A stretch of 64,000 nt of DNA. Origin: Gracilariopsis chorda. Taxonomy: Eukaryota; Rhodophyta; Florideophyceae; Gracilariales; Gracilariaceae. Made by a program: the position numbers and the translations under genes. The stretch is taken from the NCBI GenBank assembly GCA_003194525.1, contig NBIV01000067.1, forward strand, positions 62,001 through 126,000. The letters run 5' to 3'. Under the pieces are notes generated by a model. The model was not told the origin of the DNA, did not search any database, and saw only the letters and a program-made list of their open reading frames with translations. Below are positions 8,599 to 20,212 of the stretch, in pieces. Within the stretch, counting starts at the first letter, position 1, and each line of letters opens with the position of its first letter.

Positions 8599-11099
8599 GC
8601 ACCCAAGAACCTCAACAAGTTTTTTCAAAAATCTTTCCGGTCATTTGGGATAATTTGGTCATTGATGATCTATAGCTCGGTTGTTATACTTGTACCGCTA
8701 TCTACTGCGCAAAAAACCGCCCTCTTTGTGAGGTTACTGTTCCGCTGGATCCAGTGCCATTCATGAATGCTTGGGTCACCCAACTCACTGAGTTATGGGG
8801 TAAGTTCACGCAAAGACTAACCATGACGTGCAACGAACGAAACATCTCATTTGCTCTTCTCTCATTCTTGCAGAAGGAAAAGAATAATTCTCATTCATTA
8901 AGTTCGGGGCTATTCAAACCTTTTAAAATCAAACAGAAGTGTCAGAAAAGAATATCAGATAGCAAAATGAGACCATGAGAAGTTTCAAGACTTATTCATG
9001 CGCAAACCCAAATGGATTGACATAGCTTTCGCTCAGCGCAAATATATTTAATCAATTTTGTTCTCACGGTTGCGTTTCTTCTGGTGCCATCAAACCTAGT
9101 TATGCGATGCAGAGCTGTGTAGCTCTATTAGTGCCGAAGGTCGCCAAGCATCGTCAAGCTGAAAATTATCGGAATGTTAATTCAAGGCATTGGAAACGTC
9201 GCAAGGGTGACAGGCGAATTTGTTATGTACTAAACGGGTAAAAGCAAGCTCTGCACTCTAAACCGAGACTCATTTGTGATTATGTAATTGCCTTTCTTTG
9301 TAAGTCAGTATTCATCAGAAAAGCGTGTGCTGGTCAGATTTGTCAATAATATTAGTCAAATTGCTTTTCACATACCATATCAGCTCCCTTCAGCGTACTT
9401 TTCTCACAAGCATCTCTTTTTCCATATACTAAACTGGTTTGAGTTAATGACAATTTTAAGTTCTCTACGAACATAAACCCTGATCAGTTCACAAGTTCCT
9501 TTGGTGTAGCGAACTCCGCGAGTCTTCCGCCAATACTAGAGAGGTTTGGTGCCTCGAGTTTACTAAGAAGTTTTCTCTCGCAGCTGGAGAGCGGCTAGTG
9601 TTTCTACAAAAGGGAACACAGTGTGAAAATTCCACCTACGCTATTGCTACCTACGCAAGTGCTTCAGGTGACGGAACCCGGAAATCATTTGGGTCCACCA
9701 AGAAGCAAGCGTAAAGCGGCTACTCTCCCATCTTTCTGAGAAAACAAAATCGGAACGAGTGGCTACCGCGAGTTCAGTCGGTGTGCTTTTGCGGTTCAGC
9801 AGGCGTTTGGCATGACCGCCACGTTTTGTGCATGCGCTGCAAGGACTCCAATCTGTCCTCCAATGCTTCTAGCCTTTCCAGCGAATCTGACCTTTGAGAC
9901 CTTGCTGGTGTTTAGGGAGCGACTGTGGTATCACCGGGTGCACTAAACATGGGTCGCTACACAATACTGGGTCGGCTTCACGTTTAAATTTTGCCACATT
10001 TTCTACTTTAGGCGTACCGTCTTCTTCTTTTTTATGGGCACACATTATCTGATTACGGCATTGTGGTAGAATCTAACACTACAGGGGAGCTTTTCTTCGT
10101 CTAGCATACTAAACTCTATGTACGTAAAGCTCCTCGGAAAGAAAGATTTTCACTGTCCCGTAGTACCAATCTCTATTCATGTCCCCGGAATGTAGCCGAT
10201 GACTGCTGCTTGCTCTCACTTTGCAGCAGCCGTGTTGCACTCACTAGCTATAATCTCAGAACATTGACATATCAGCACTAAGCTTCTGCGGGAAGACCCG
10301 AGATCGGATCCATTTCGTTCTGACGCGGTTCATTTTTTCCATTCTTTTCTCTGCTATTCATTCCCTTTCCACCAGACAACGTTAGCTAAGGGGCACACCA
10401 CGACAAGGCAGATTCCAATGTGCCTCTTTTTCGTCGTCTAGAGCTAAAGACGTTCCAACCACCCTTTCCTCTTTGCCTTTGGTGATTTCGGGTAGTAAAA
10501 CCGACTAAACCGTGTTTTCTTTCAGTCCTGGCGCAAGTTCCGTAAAAACCCTGTAAAACCATTCAGATCCCTGTACGGGCGGGTCTGTTTTCTTCCATCA
10601 TCCACGCGATGCTGAGATTCTGCGTGAGGTAGAGTTAGGAGTACCGTCTCAGTTTCCGTGGGAAACTCCTGACCCTTACGGGAAGATTCAGGGAAAGGCT
10701 GGCAAGAGCTTCCGGGAAGCGCGTGCGTCGTGCCTACCGTTTCGCACAGCTTAGCGGGGGCCTTTTCTGGACAGTGCCACCCAGGTCGCTTGGGGCCGTC
10801 GGTCTGCCGACTGCCTGGTCGCTTTTTAGAGACATCCCGGGTCGACGAAGGCGACCAGTCTGCCGATCTCCTGGGCGAGTTTAACGACATCCCGGTTCAA
10901 AGGCGTACCTTCATATCCCATAACTCCATTAGCTCACGAACGGCTCATACAAATGCAAATCTGATGCCACCATCATATTTGGCGCGCCTTTTTCCATCCA
11001 GGGACGACATCTCATCTCCTCCGCCCCCTGTTTTGCCACCCGAAGTTCGGGTCCCAAACAATAATACTCAAGACTCGATCAATCCTTCTCACCTGCGTT
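8599..11099. other. 2.5-kb stretch without a recognisable gene
   Basis: Only short open frames, none with a domain I recognise. Some lack ATG starts. The part near 10.5-11.0 kb has opposed open frames of 120-145 codons, low in recognisable protein character; they look like mutual shadows. I see no terminal repeats or RNA gene. Confidence 0.45.
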
Positions 11100-11725
11100 C
11101 TCGCTCTCTCAGTAAATGCCCTAAAGCGCGTTGCCGACCCGAAACAACGCCACGTAAGTCATGATTACGCTAAAGCACTTCTCGAGCTTCGTCGCTCTCA
11201 CATATATATTCTCAAATGTCTCACCGCTCATGGACTTCCGTATTCATCCCTACACCGCCTAAACCAGGCACAGAAACAAGGAAAGCACGTAAGTACCAGA
11301 GGCCAAAAACTGTTCTTTACAAAGACAAAGAACAGATAATCAAGAATTCATTGCTCCTTTCCTACACCGTGACACACCATTATCGCAACATCGTCTCAAT
11401 GACTTGTTCCAACACTTCGTTCGTTTTCTGCCGCAGCAACTTAGATCAAAACTGCCTTTTATTAACGACAGACCAGGCGATAGCTCCGTACGTAGCTTTC
11501 TAAGGCGACATTCCAATTTGACCCTGAAAAGAAGAAGGTCAGAGTTAGAGAAACCACGCCAACTTGCAATGTCTGCAACAAACCTTCCACCGCATTTAAG
11601 AAGCACGAAAAGGAGCAAGAGACGGCGGAGAAATAAAAGGCAGAACGAGCTGGGCAGGCGGACGCGGGTTGTTTACAGAAGCAGTGCACCCTCACTGAAA
11701 GGCAGTGAGAACGAATTGCGGCTGA
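11100..11725 (+). pseudogene. Internally deleted Tigger-like transposase relic
   Basis: Frame-shifted pieces give the N-terminal part of a Tigger/CENP-B-type transposase. First is a helix-turn-helix piece (AHGLPYSSLHRLNQAQKQGK, about 11215-11275). From about 11347, in another frame, comes a CENP-B-type DNA-binding region containing FINDRPGDSSVRSFLRRHSN. From about 11560, in a third frame, it jumps to a CNVCNKPSTAFKKHEKEQET segment, which resembles the CxxC tail at the end of these proteins. The whole DDE catalytic core is missing. This looks like a deletion derivative that kept the ends of the gene. Confidence 0.6.
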
Positions 11726-12174
11726 TCTTGCAAAGCGAGCTTATCAACTTGGCTTGCTCGTCGTGGAGAGTGAGCGAGGATTCTCGCAGCAAATCTTTCA
11801 AACCATCGCAGCCCTGCGAAGCTACGTGCAGGTTTTGCTGCTGCAGGCACCCAGGCTACCCATTAAAATTTGTTATTTTTTGGCGCAAGAGCACGGCGCA
11901 TTTGTGTGCCAATCCATATCAATTATATCAAATGGCACTTGTGGTCGAAATAAAACTGATAGTCGTTTCATAAAGTTACTCCTGAGGCTTTCAGCTCTCC
12001 AACGAGCCGTTCACAAGATTATACAACCCATTAAAAGCTAAGATATGACCGTTACGGTATTGGAGTGCGACGAAATGAGGTTTTTGCTACACGCCCGCGA
12101 AAAAGGAGAAAAACCTCTTTTTGTTTCTTTGCCGTTCTGAACGCACTCGTGCAAACTCTCAAGCCCCTCCAGAA

Positions 12175-13960
12175 ATGGCGTTGTCTTCGTGGTTCGTTGA
12201 CGAACGAAGTGTAGATATCGAGGAGCCCATCGCCGAAGATCTCGAGAACCTTGAGCAGGCAAATACCACTGCACATAGCACTGGCCCACTACAGCCACCT
12301 CCCAAAGTGCTAAAATACGCCTCGCCATATGAGAAAGACCAAACGGACAATTTGATTTCAACAGAAAAGGCACTGTTGCATTTCAACAATATAATGAACT
12401 ACTGTCTTTGCAAACCCCAATGCATTACGACAACAGAACATTTCCCGCTCGCACAGAGCTTTGCTTCCTTCACGGAAGACGAAAAGAACAACTTGGTACG
12501 AGCTATGATGCTCTGCTTGTGTGCACATCATGGACAAGCGAACGAACTCATGGCTAGTGATTCTGTCAAAGCGCAAAGCAAGCGCGACAAGCAGCGTCGT
12601 CTGTCATCCTCATCATACTCTTCCACGAGCTACGCCATGCGAGGAAAATGGGTATGCCAATTCGGGCTTGCTGCTATTGTCCAGCTCAATCCGCAAACAG
12701 TACGCGGAATATTCTCTGTTGTCCGTAATCAAGAGACCTTTTACATTCAAGAACGAACATTACAGAGGACGAAAGGGCAAACATTCCTTACAAACCGTCA
12801 CCGCTTTAGCGTTCTTTCAGCGCTACGCTGCTGCCAACGCTATTGCTTTCCCTACTGGCCGAGGATCAGAAGACGAATCTCCTCTGCAATGGTTAAGTAG
12901 TGATGTTCGACGACAGGCCGTGCAAGACCTGTATAGGAAGGAGCGGAAAGAGATCATGGAGGCTGCTGCCGTAAGAAATGCTGCGGTGCGAAAACCAGAT
13001 GCGCCCCTTTCGAAGTCTGGGTTTCTTAAAGTTTGGGGATCATACTACCCAACACTTCGGATTTTGAAGTCAGGGAGTGACTTTTGCGACCAATGCACGA
13101 CTTTCAGCAACTCCGCCCGTACCACTACAAACATGGATCTAAGGGAAACTCTGCTAGCAGCAAGGCGTCAACACCGAGTGGAAGCGCTGGCCCAATTTAC
13201 AGTTTATCGTACAATCCAAACTACAGCTGAAAACGCTCCTGCGACCAACCCTATCCATCTCATATTTGATTTTGCGGAGAAGATTTTGTTGCCACATTTA
13301 CTCCGGCAACCTGGACAACTACATTTTGTGACGAGTCTACAGTTTGACATCTTTGGCGTGTATAGTAGCACCATGTCAACTTGTTATGTTTATGGTTTGC
13401 CCGGAGGCAACTGGCCAGGCAATAAAACGTGCAACGAGGTTGCGTCCATGCTGAATCACGCAGGTAAGCAACATCGGGTGTCTGGTGTCGTTACAGAGAG
13501 TCATAAACATCTTAAACTTCATGCAGATAACTGCAGCGGACAAAACAAAAATTGGTTCATGGTTTGGTACCTTCTTTGGCGTGTGTGCATGAAGTACGAA
13601 GATGAGATTACTTTGCGATTTTTATTGGCCGGTCATACAAAAAACCGGTGTGACGCTGCCTTTGGACTGGTCAAGCGACGTCTGAAGAAATTTGATGTGT
13701 TCAGTCCTGGCGATATGATGAAAATACTGGAAGAAAGTTCTACTTCGAACAAAGCAGTGAATGCGAAGGATGTTAGTTGGTTTAATTGGAAGGAATTGCT
13801 GCGACAGTTCTACAAAGTTCCAACTGATTTCAAGTTGTCAACATATCATGTTTTTCGTTTCTCGCATGTCAACCCCGAGATAGTGATGGTAAAACATTTT
13901 TCGTCGGATGCATCATGGCTCAGCTTTAAACTAACCAAGCGCTCTGTGTCGTCAGATTAA
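12175..13960 (+). pseudogene. DUF7869-type transposase-like protein, single frameshift
   Basis: ATG at 12175 (MALSSWFVDERS) opens a frame that gives a conserved SYAMRGKWVCQFGL block, then loses register near 12760-12790. The next frame carries on without a gap (ALAFFQRYAAANAIAFP) to TAA at 13958-13960. Later come a Cys-pair (DFCDQC near 13085) and a motif containing HADNCSGQNKNWFMVWYLL and FLLAGHTKNRCDAAFGL. The DNCSGQNKN motif is typical of a widespread uncharacterised family that I know as DUF7869-type; I name it from memory. The family is thought to have an RNase-H/DDE-like fold and often sits among transposons. One frameshift is the only lesion seen. No terminal repeats were identified. 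Confidence 0.65.
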
Positions 13961-15189
13961 TGCAGAGCGGTGAGTTCCCATTTACTGCAAAGTGAGGATT
14001 TTGTTCTACCTGTTACACCTCTTTCTGAAGTGTCGTCACCGCAGGAAGGTAACCGCAAAGCGTACCTAGTGAAAACATATTGAATAGATACTACGAGGGC
14101 GATGATGATAGTCGTTCTGCCTACTTTGCTAGTGGATGTGATTAAAGTAGTACCGTTTAAGCTAACGTTGCATTGTTTAAACCATATCTCCTGTTTGTGT
14201 TGGTCATTTTTCGTTATGTTTGGACGAGATGAAAGCTGAGGGCATGCTCTACAACTTTCGTTCTGAGAGCCGATGGCCGTTTCTTGCACCAAATGGAAGA
14301 TATCTCAGCTTCGGCTGAGATGCCATTTGATATTTTTGATATGGATTGCTACACATTTGACCGGTGTTTTTTGCATCCTTTAGTCCTTTCAGGATATCGA
14401 ATAACCTAAATAAAATGTCGTAGCAGACACAAACGTCCTGTCAGATTAGGGATTTGAGCAGATAGGGCGCTATTAGGACTACGCAAGGGCACATAGAAGA
14501 AGTTGTGAAGTATACAGGTCATCTCTTCCATATTGTTTTTTAACCCTTTCGCTCTCAAATTCTTAGCCCGTATATATACGATATAATACGAAAAGAGGAT
14601 AGGCCTGAACCTGCGTTTTGTATCATCTTGAGGTCTCACAGCCAATTAATGCCCCAGATATATTCCACCCATATGTATAAGATATAAACAGTTGCCTAGG
14701 ATTGGATAAGAAAACTGTGCATTGTATGGCATTTTCCTGTTTCTTACAAACTCGTCAAAATTGATTGACTTCGGGAAGGCATAGAACGCTCCAAAAAAAA
14801 TACGATACAAGGTGGAACCGCTTTGTACACCACATACAATCGCCAGAATTGGAAACACAGATCGCAATCTTTTGACTTTGGTATCGCAACACCATAAAAA
14901 AAGCTTCTGCAAAATGGTCATGCATCCAAACGCTTCAAAGCTCGAACACGGAGCAAACTACTGCAGTTAACTGCCTCACTGCCTCAAAGTCGCTGGAATC
15001 TTGCAAGAACGAGCTCTACGAAGCTCAATACAATGAAGAGAAACTAGAAACTGTGGAAAAACAAAGCGACGACTGATTTCACATCACCCTTTTAGTGAAC
15101 TCTGAAGTAAAACAACTTTAAACCATTGCGTACTGCAGTACATAAGCATCACATTTAAGGCTACGCATTTTGCGCAAACGTCTTATGGA
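13961..15189. other. No gene recognised
   Basis: Short open frames only, on both strands, with no recognisable domains. The right part must contain the 5' end or terminal repeat of the piggyBac-like relic, but I could not define it. Confidence 0.45.
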
Positions 15190-15995
15190 AAGTGGTCTAC
15201 ACGATGAGGACAAGGAGATAAAACTAATTTCTCTCCTCCTAAATTCATCTTTCATGATGTGCATAAAAACTTGGACGAGCAGGGTGCTGGTGAAAAGAGG
15301 TAAAGAATTCTAACAGCAATGGGAATGAAGGCACTTTGTTGTCCAGAAATGCGACGACTTTGGCAAGAATAAATAGCATTCAGGAACAATGGAGTAATAA
15401 AATGTTCTTTGGACAGGAACAATTTCAGAAAATCATGCCTTGCCACAGGAACCAAGACATTCGTAGCGCAATACGTCTTTGTTGCTCTTACAATCACACT
15501 ACTGCAGTTACTGACATCGTTTGGCACTCGACGATTATGTTGGAAATGTTTCTCAAAAAGGCTAGTTCTATCGCAGTACCCGTCCGGGTAACAACGTTGG
15601 ATGAGAATACCATCCGTTGCAAAAAAAAACCGCACGATCGTACATGAAGTGAAAACCAGTGCGGTTTGGGATTCAATTTTTTTGTTGTTGCTGCTTGGCA
15701 ATATGCGTATATAAGTACATTCGGGGACAGCGGGTCTGGCAACTGCTGAGGCATTGCACCTACCATCGCATATGCTACTCTCTTCCGTACACTGCGGGGT
15801 GTTCTCGATCAAAAGCTGGATCCAGGTTTCATAGATAAATCTAATGTCTCTCCCTTGTAGTTTATTCTTTTGAGGCATCAATGCCAAGCGGCCGGTGCAA
15901 AAGATAGAAAAAGACTCGTCGTGAAGAAAAACTTTTACACGAGGCATGTACCTGCAAACCAGCTTCTCTCTATGACAGACAAAAATCTCAAGGTA
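15190..15995 (+). pseudogene. PiggyBac-like transposase, 5' fragment (split by gypsy A)
   Basis: Several frames carry pieces of a piggyBac-type (DDE_Tnp_1_7) transposase in the right order: LLSRNATTLARINSIQEQW, FGQEQFQKIM, RSAIRL and TTLDENTIRCK at 15336-15640, FRTLRGVFDQKLDPGFIDKS near 15790-15840, then FYTRHVPANQLLSMTDKNLK just before 15996. The protein picks up again at 24499 beyond the gypsy insertion. At least three frame changes and several stops are present. The long minus-strand open frame at 15252-15947 (231 codons) is a shadow of this relic. Confidence 0.65.
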
Positions 15996-16791
15996 TGTAG
16001 TGCAATGCCCAGAAGCGGGAGTGCACCGAAAGACGTTCGGGATCTTTTCTCTTTAGAAGTGAGGCCAGTTTGGTAGAGCCCTCCCAGAAGTGGCACGACT
16101 ATGTTGAGTTGTAAAGGCGAAATGACCGGTCGCGACTTCTGCAGCCAGGTTAAGGCAAGAATTGGGTATCCGCAGAAGCCGTGTATAGGGATGGTCGTCC
16201 TCTAGAGAGGTGAGATTTCCAAGTTAGTGGCACGTGCGAACAAGAGCCGTTGGTAGATATAAAGCCACCCTGTAAAGGGAATAATAAAGTAGAGCTGGGT
16301 TACAAGTTTCGTGACGAACAATAAACGCAATGCCGGTAAATAAACCTTACACAAGGCGAAAACCAAGACAGTTGGAATAACAATCCGAATACAAGGGTCC
16401 TTTACATATTCAAGGGGGGTCACACTTCTCTTATGCGACGGTGCATCCTTCAAAAGAAGAGTAGACAACACGCAAAGGCGGTGAGGTCTAGAGCTAATTC
16501 TCCAGGTTGGATTCCCTTGTTTAGGGAGGTTTACTGGTGCGAGGGAACTCGCCGGCGCACTAAGTACTAACTATCTCAGAAAAGGGGGTATAAGTAATAA
16601 ATAAAATTAACTAAATTACTCCACTTTGGTGGTTCATGCTCACTACTGTGGCCAACCACTAATTGACTCTTCCGTGTCCCACTTTTCCAATCCACTATTA
16701 GTGGTCATAGTTCATGCAATTTCTACATTACCAAAACATTCGGGAAATCAAACAAATACCAAGAATACCTTCCTGAGGGCATTGCACTTCA
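15996..16791 (-). repeat. 3' LTR of gypsy A
   Basis: Aligns end to end with 23703-24498, with many scattered differences, so the insertion is old. A purine tract on the minus strand (AAGGGGGTGATA, 16792-16803) touches it, as expected of a polypurine tract. Confidence 0.8.
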
Positions 16792-17058
16792 TATCACCCC
16801 CTTAGTCAGCAAAGCAACAGCGAATTCGGGCGAATTCCAGCGGAAAATGGGTGATAAAAGTCCAAACCTCTCCGGGTCACCGGGTCAAACCACTGCCTCA
16901 GAGAAACAACCTCCTGCAAAAGCAGCGAAGCAGCCTTTCACAAGTGCACGCTCCTTCTCTTCCCGCTCAACTAAATCAGATCACACACGTTCAAAGGGGA
17001 ATTTGAACGACAACAACCAGCCTCCAAGAACTTCATAACCGGTTTCCGGTCGGTACCC

Positions 17059-18376
17059 TTGCCACAAGAGAGACCAACTCCGGCACAGCCGGCCAACATT
17101 GGTGCAGCGTCCCAGCATGGGTTTCAGCTTCTACCAGCTGTGGCTCATTCTGGACTGATCCCGGCGGCGACTTGGCCTTCTTATAACGCCCTTGTAGCCT
17201 TAGATCCGATGAATCGGAGTCACGCCTCTCGGCTCCGGCTTACGCCGTGGTTCATTCCCATCGCTTCCCTCAACGAGGATTTGGTTACGGCCTACGCGGA
17301 TGTTTCCGGTACTTTGCCCGGGGATCGACCCAGCCTCGTCACATTTTCGTGGGACTGGCGCAGTCGAGTCGCCATGCCGGCGCAGCATATTCGAAGAAAC
17401 TCGGGAGAATCAGCGACTGCGGCTCATGCGGTGCTGGTGCGGATTGCATATCAACAGCAGAGCGGGGCGCCTTTCGAATTCCCGGTGCCTACTGGCTTTG
17501 GCTTCGACGTCAGCCTATTTCGCACGCGCGGTGAAATCGGTTACGCCAAACGCCTGGTCAGCCTCGAAAAGCTTGCGTTGAGGATCTTTCCCGCTGCGCG
17601 GCAAGAAGCCCTGTGTTGGGAACGACCGATACTTTGGGCTTGATGCCGGTACCTTTCCCGGCAGTCCCGGTCCAACTTCCTCTAAAACGTCATCCGTTAT
17701 GAACGGCGCTGGCGATCCCGATTCGGAGGCTTTGTCCAGTATCAAAATGTGGAGATTGAGAGGATTGCTACGCCTCACGTACAGGGTCGGTACGTCGCAC
17801 TCCCCGAGTGGTGGAGGTTCCATGAGGCCTGCCGGTGTTGGTACTTTGAGCTTCCACCGACACTCTCGTACCTCGATTCCTTTTCGATTCAGGATCCCCG
17901 GTCGGGGCTTTGGTCACTAATTGTAACCAAGTGTGCTGCCCGCACTGCAGCGTATATCCTCGCCGAGGGTTATGACCAGTATCAACTGTGGTTCGTCCAA
18001 CCGCGTGTGCGGGCCCCTATTCGCAATCTGGACCTCAGCATCCCCCTTGGGGGTATTGCCAACAATGAAGAATTACTCCAATTACTTGGTTTGATCAACA
18101 GTATTGACTGGAGCGAGGTCCCACTGGAACAGAGCGGTCTGCTTGACGGCGGCAGTGGCGATACTGGTGGTCCGGGTCTTGGTAGAAACACCGCCCTTTT
18201 TGGGGACTTCATCTACCTCGATCCCTGGGAGTCCCAGAAGATTTCCTCCAAGGAGGCGAGGGAACTCCGACGCACTGCGGCACGTGCCGGACGACCACCC
18301 GATTGGGTACATCGATTCAGACGATTACTATCGGGCGTATAGCGTGGAAGAACTGATGATCGATAACGAACTCTAG
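17059..18376 (+). pseudogene. Ambisense gene of gypsy A (novel family, copy 1)
   Basis: This gene is read opposite to gag and pol and lies between pol and the 3' LTR. One frame is open 17059-17643, is cut by TGA (17641) and TAA (about 17683), and continues to about 18250. A frameshift then leads to a short tail ending at 18376. No ATG marks the left edge; ATG within 17205-17215 is one option. Conserved blocks, in order: LRLTPWFIP, LPGDRPSLV, YVALPEWWRF, YDQYQLWFVQP, LDLSIPL and HPIGYIDSDDYY. All recur in the same order in the copy at 28870-29793, so the protein has been under selection. I recognise no known domain, no signal peptide and no membrane helix. A separate ATG-started frame (16847-17038, Ser/Pro/Lys-rich) precedes it and may be its N-terminal exon or a leader. 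Confidence 0.65.
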
Positions 18377-18388
18377 GAGCCGAGGGAC

Positions 18389-18652
18389 ATGAACCTAGAT
18401 GTTGCCGACATGGTCGTAGACGAATCCCCGGAGGGGGTGCCTCCGGTTCCCAGTCCTTCGACGGCGAGCGCCAGGCCTTCACTCCCCAGCGGGGGTACAG
18501 TCAATGAAATCAATGTCATTGCCTGCTTCCTCCGCGGAGAGGGTTTAAGCGCTGCCGAGGTTTCGGGTGACGTCACCGCGATGGCGGATGCCTTGGCTTA
18601 CCGCCTTGCGGGTGTTCACGCCCCGTACGATGGGGAGGGGTCGAACCTCTAA
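18389..18652 (+). other. Short open frame after the ambisense gene
   Basis: ATG-started, 87 codons (MNLDVADMVVDESPEG), acidic and Pro/Ser-rich. It follows the ambisense gene by 12 bp and may be its original C-terminus after a stop. The equivalent place in A2 (about 30010-30110) also gives an acidic tail, but the match is weak. Confidence 0.3.
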
Positions 18653-19619
18653 TCCAGTATCCTGGTCTCTTTCTCTGGCTTAGCCAGTAATATAGCTTAC
18701 CATCACACCGGAGCGCGAGGCTTCTGAGTAAAATTTCCCGTTTAGAACGGCATTTTCTCTTTCAATTCCGTCCTTGACGGAGTCAATACAAAAAAGGGGG
18801 TGTACTTCTTGTTTCCCACCCTCCCCGGCTTCGCGGCGTTTTTATCCCACTTGTGCGTTGCATAGTGTAGCTGGATTTGCGGTACCCACGCTGCGGTGAT
18901 ATTGGACCACCTTGGAACGAGGGAGGGGTTCGATGGGTTCCATGGTGTCCTAGGTTGGGTCATTTCCGTACCAATGGACGCGGTATCTTGGAGTACCTTC
19001 CTGATTCCAGGTGTGCCAGACGATTTGGTCAATCACAAACTCTTGTTTGTATACGTGCCGCCCTTGCCGTGTTAAGGTGACCTCGCTTCTCTAGGGTTGC
19101 CCGTTGGACGGGTTACTTCCCCTCAGGGTTGCGTCAGGATGCAACGTGCCAACTTTGCTCGGAGGATGCGGCGCAGAGTGTGGGATAATATCCCTCAAGA
19201 GGGTGTCTTCGTGGAACAGTTGCCGCGTACCGCGGTAGTTGGGTCGTACCGCTAGTTTGCAGGGGCAAACCGTCCCATTTTGACGGTAGTCCGGTAGAAC
19301 CGCGAGCTTGCGGGCATCTTGCCGCTTTGGCGGAGGTGTGGAAGTCATTCCCTGGTGGGGCTTTCCGCGTTGCGCGGTGATTAGTGCTGCGCTCAAATTC
19401 TCCGTGCGTTGACGTGACTCCCACGGCATGTGGCTCGGAACTGCCTCCATACTTTCCGCCTTCCTTGGCTTGGGCCTTACACTGTCCGGCTGAGCCGTGC
19501 AGCTGTGTTTGCACCAGGTATCCGGCGGTTACTTCCGGTGCTCCGGTGTGTTGCCTCAAAATCACTGATGGGGCGTGGACACCTGGCGCCGTGGACACCC
19601 TGTTCGAGGACTTTGCCTC
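18653..19619. other. Non-coding spacer of gypsy A
   Basis: Open frames of both strands overlap here, and none shows a domain. Near 18930-19000 a stretch (GATGGGTTCCATGG and following) resembles 30745-30800 in A2, so the spacer belongs to the element and not to a later insertion. Confidence 0.45.
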
Positions 19620-20099
19620 TCATTGAGGTGTGATGTCTTTCTCAGGAGGTGCATCATCCGGGATGACCGGTTTAACCCTAGCGACGACGCTCGATTTTTC
19701 CAAGACGCTCTGTGCATTACCGCGATTGCGCGGAGACTTCGGCACTTCTATCTCCGAAGTTGGGACAACATTCCCGTTATCAACGGTTCTCAAGTCCGGG
19801 GCTGTAGAGCCAGGGACTTGAGTTGCAAGATGTGCATTCCTGCCTTCCTCCCTCAAGAGGGTCCTTTCATTTTCCAGCGTTGCTGGTTCCCCAAGGCGTG
19901 CGTTGCCCGCTACCCGCGGTGTTGGTGGTGCTGAGGACTCCATTTTGGAAGGAATTTTCGTCGACGACGGTTCTGCGACTACAGCCTGGTGAGGGGTCTG
20001 CGAAACGATATCTTTATCCTGATTCAGGGCATTGCCCTGGTTCAGGGGTGCAGACTGCGATTTCGGTCCGCTATCCCGTATCATACGGTGTACCTGCAA
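19620..20099 (-). other. Possible C-terminal extension of gypsy A pol
   Basis: A 159-codon minus-strand frame, rich in Pro, Ser, Asn and Glu, lies just after the pol 3' end. It has low complexity and no domain. It could be a disordered tail of pol or a chance frame. Confidence 0.3.
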
Positions 20100-20212
20100 C
20101 GTTCTGGAACCCTGTGTGGGGGATAGCGAGGTTTATTCGACCTTCCGTGTTCCATGGCTCAATTCCCGTTGCGATGATAATAAATTTCCAGCGTGGCGAT
20201 AGGTCCCCTCCC

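Noticed and set aside
10522..11164. Opposed open frames of 122 and 144 codons
   Set aside because: They overlap each other and show no domain; at the right they run into a transposase relic in other frames.
15252..15947. 231-codon minus-strand frame with an ATG
   Set aside because: The plus strand here encodes ordered piggyBac transposase pieces, so the minus frame is a shadow.
19134..19598. Minus frame of 154 codons in the spacer of gypsy A
   Set aside because: No domain, overlapped by other frames of similar length on both strands, and not visible at the equivalent place in A2.
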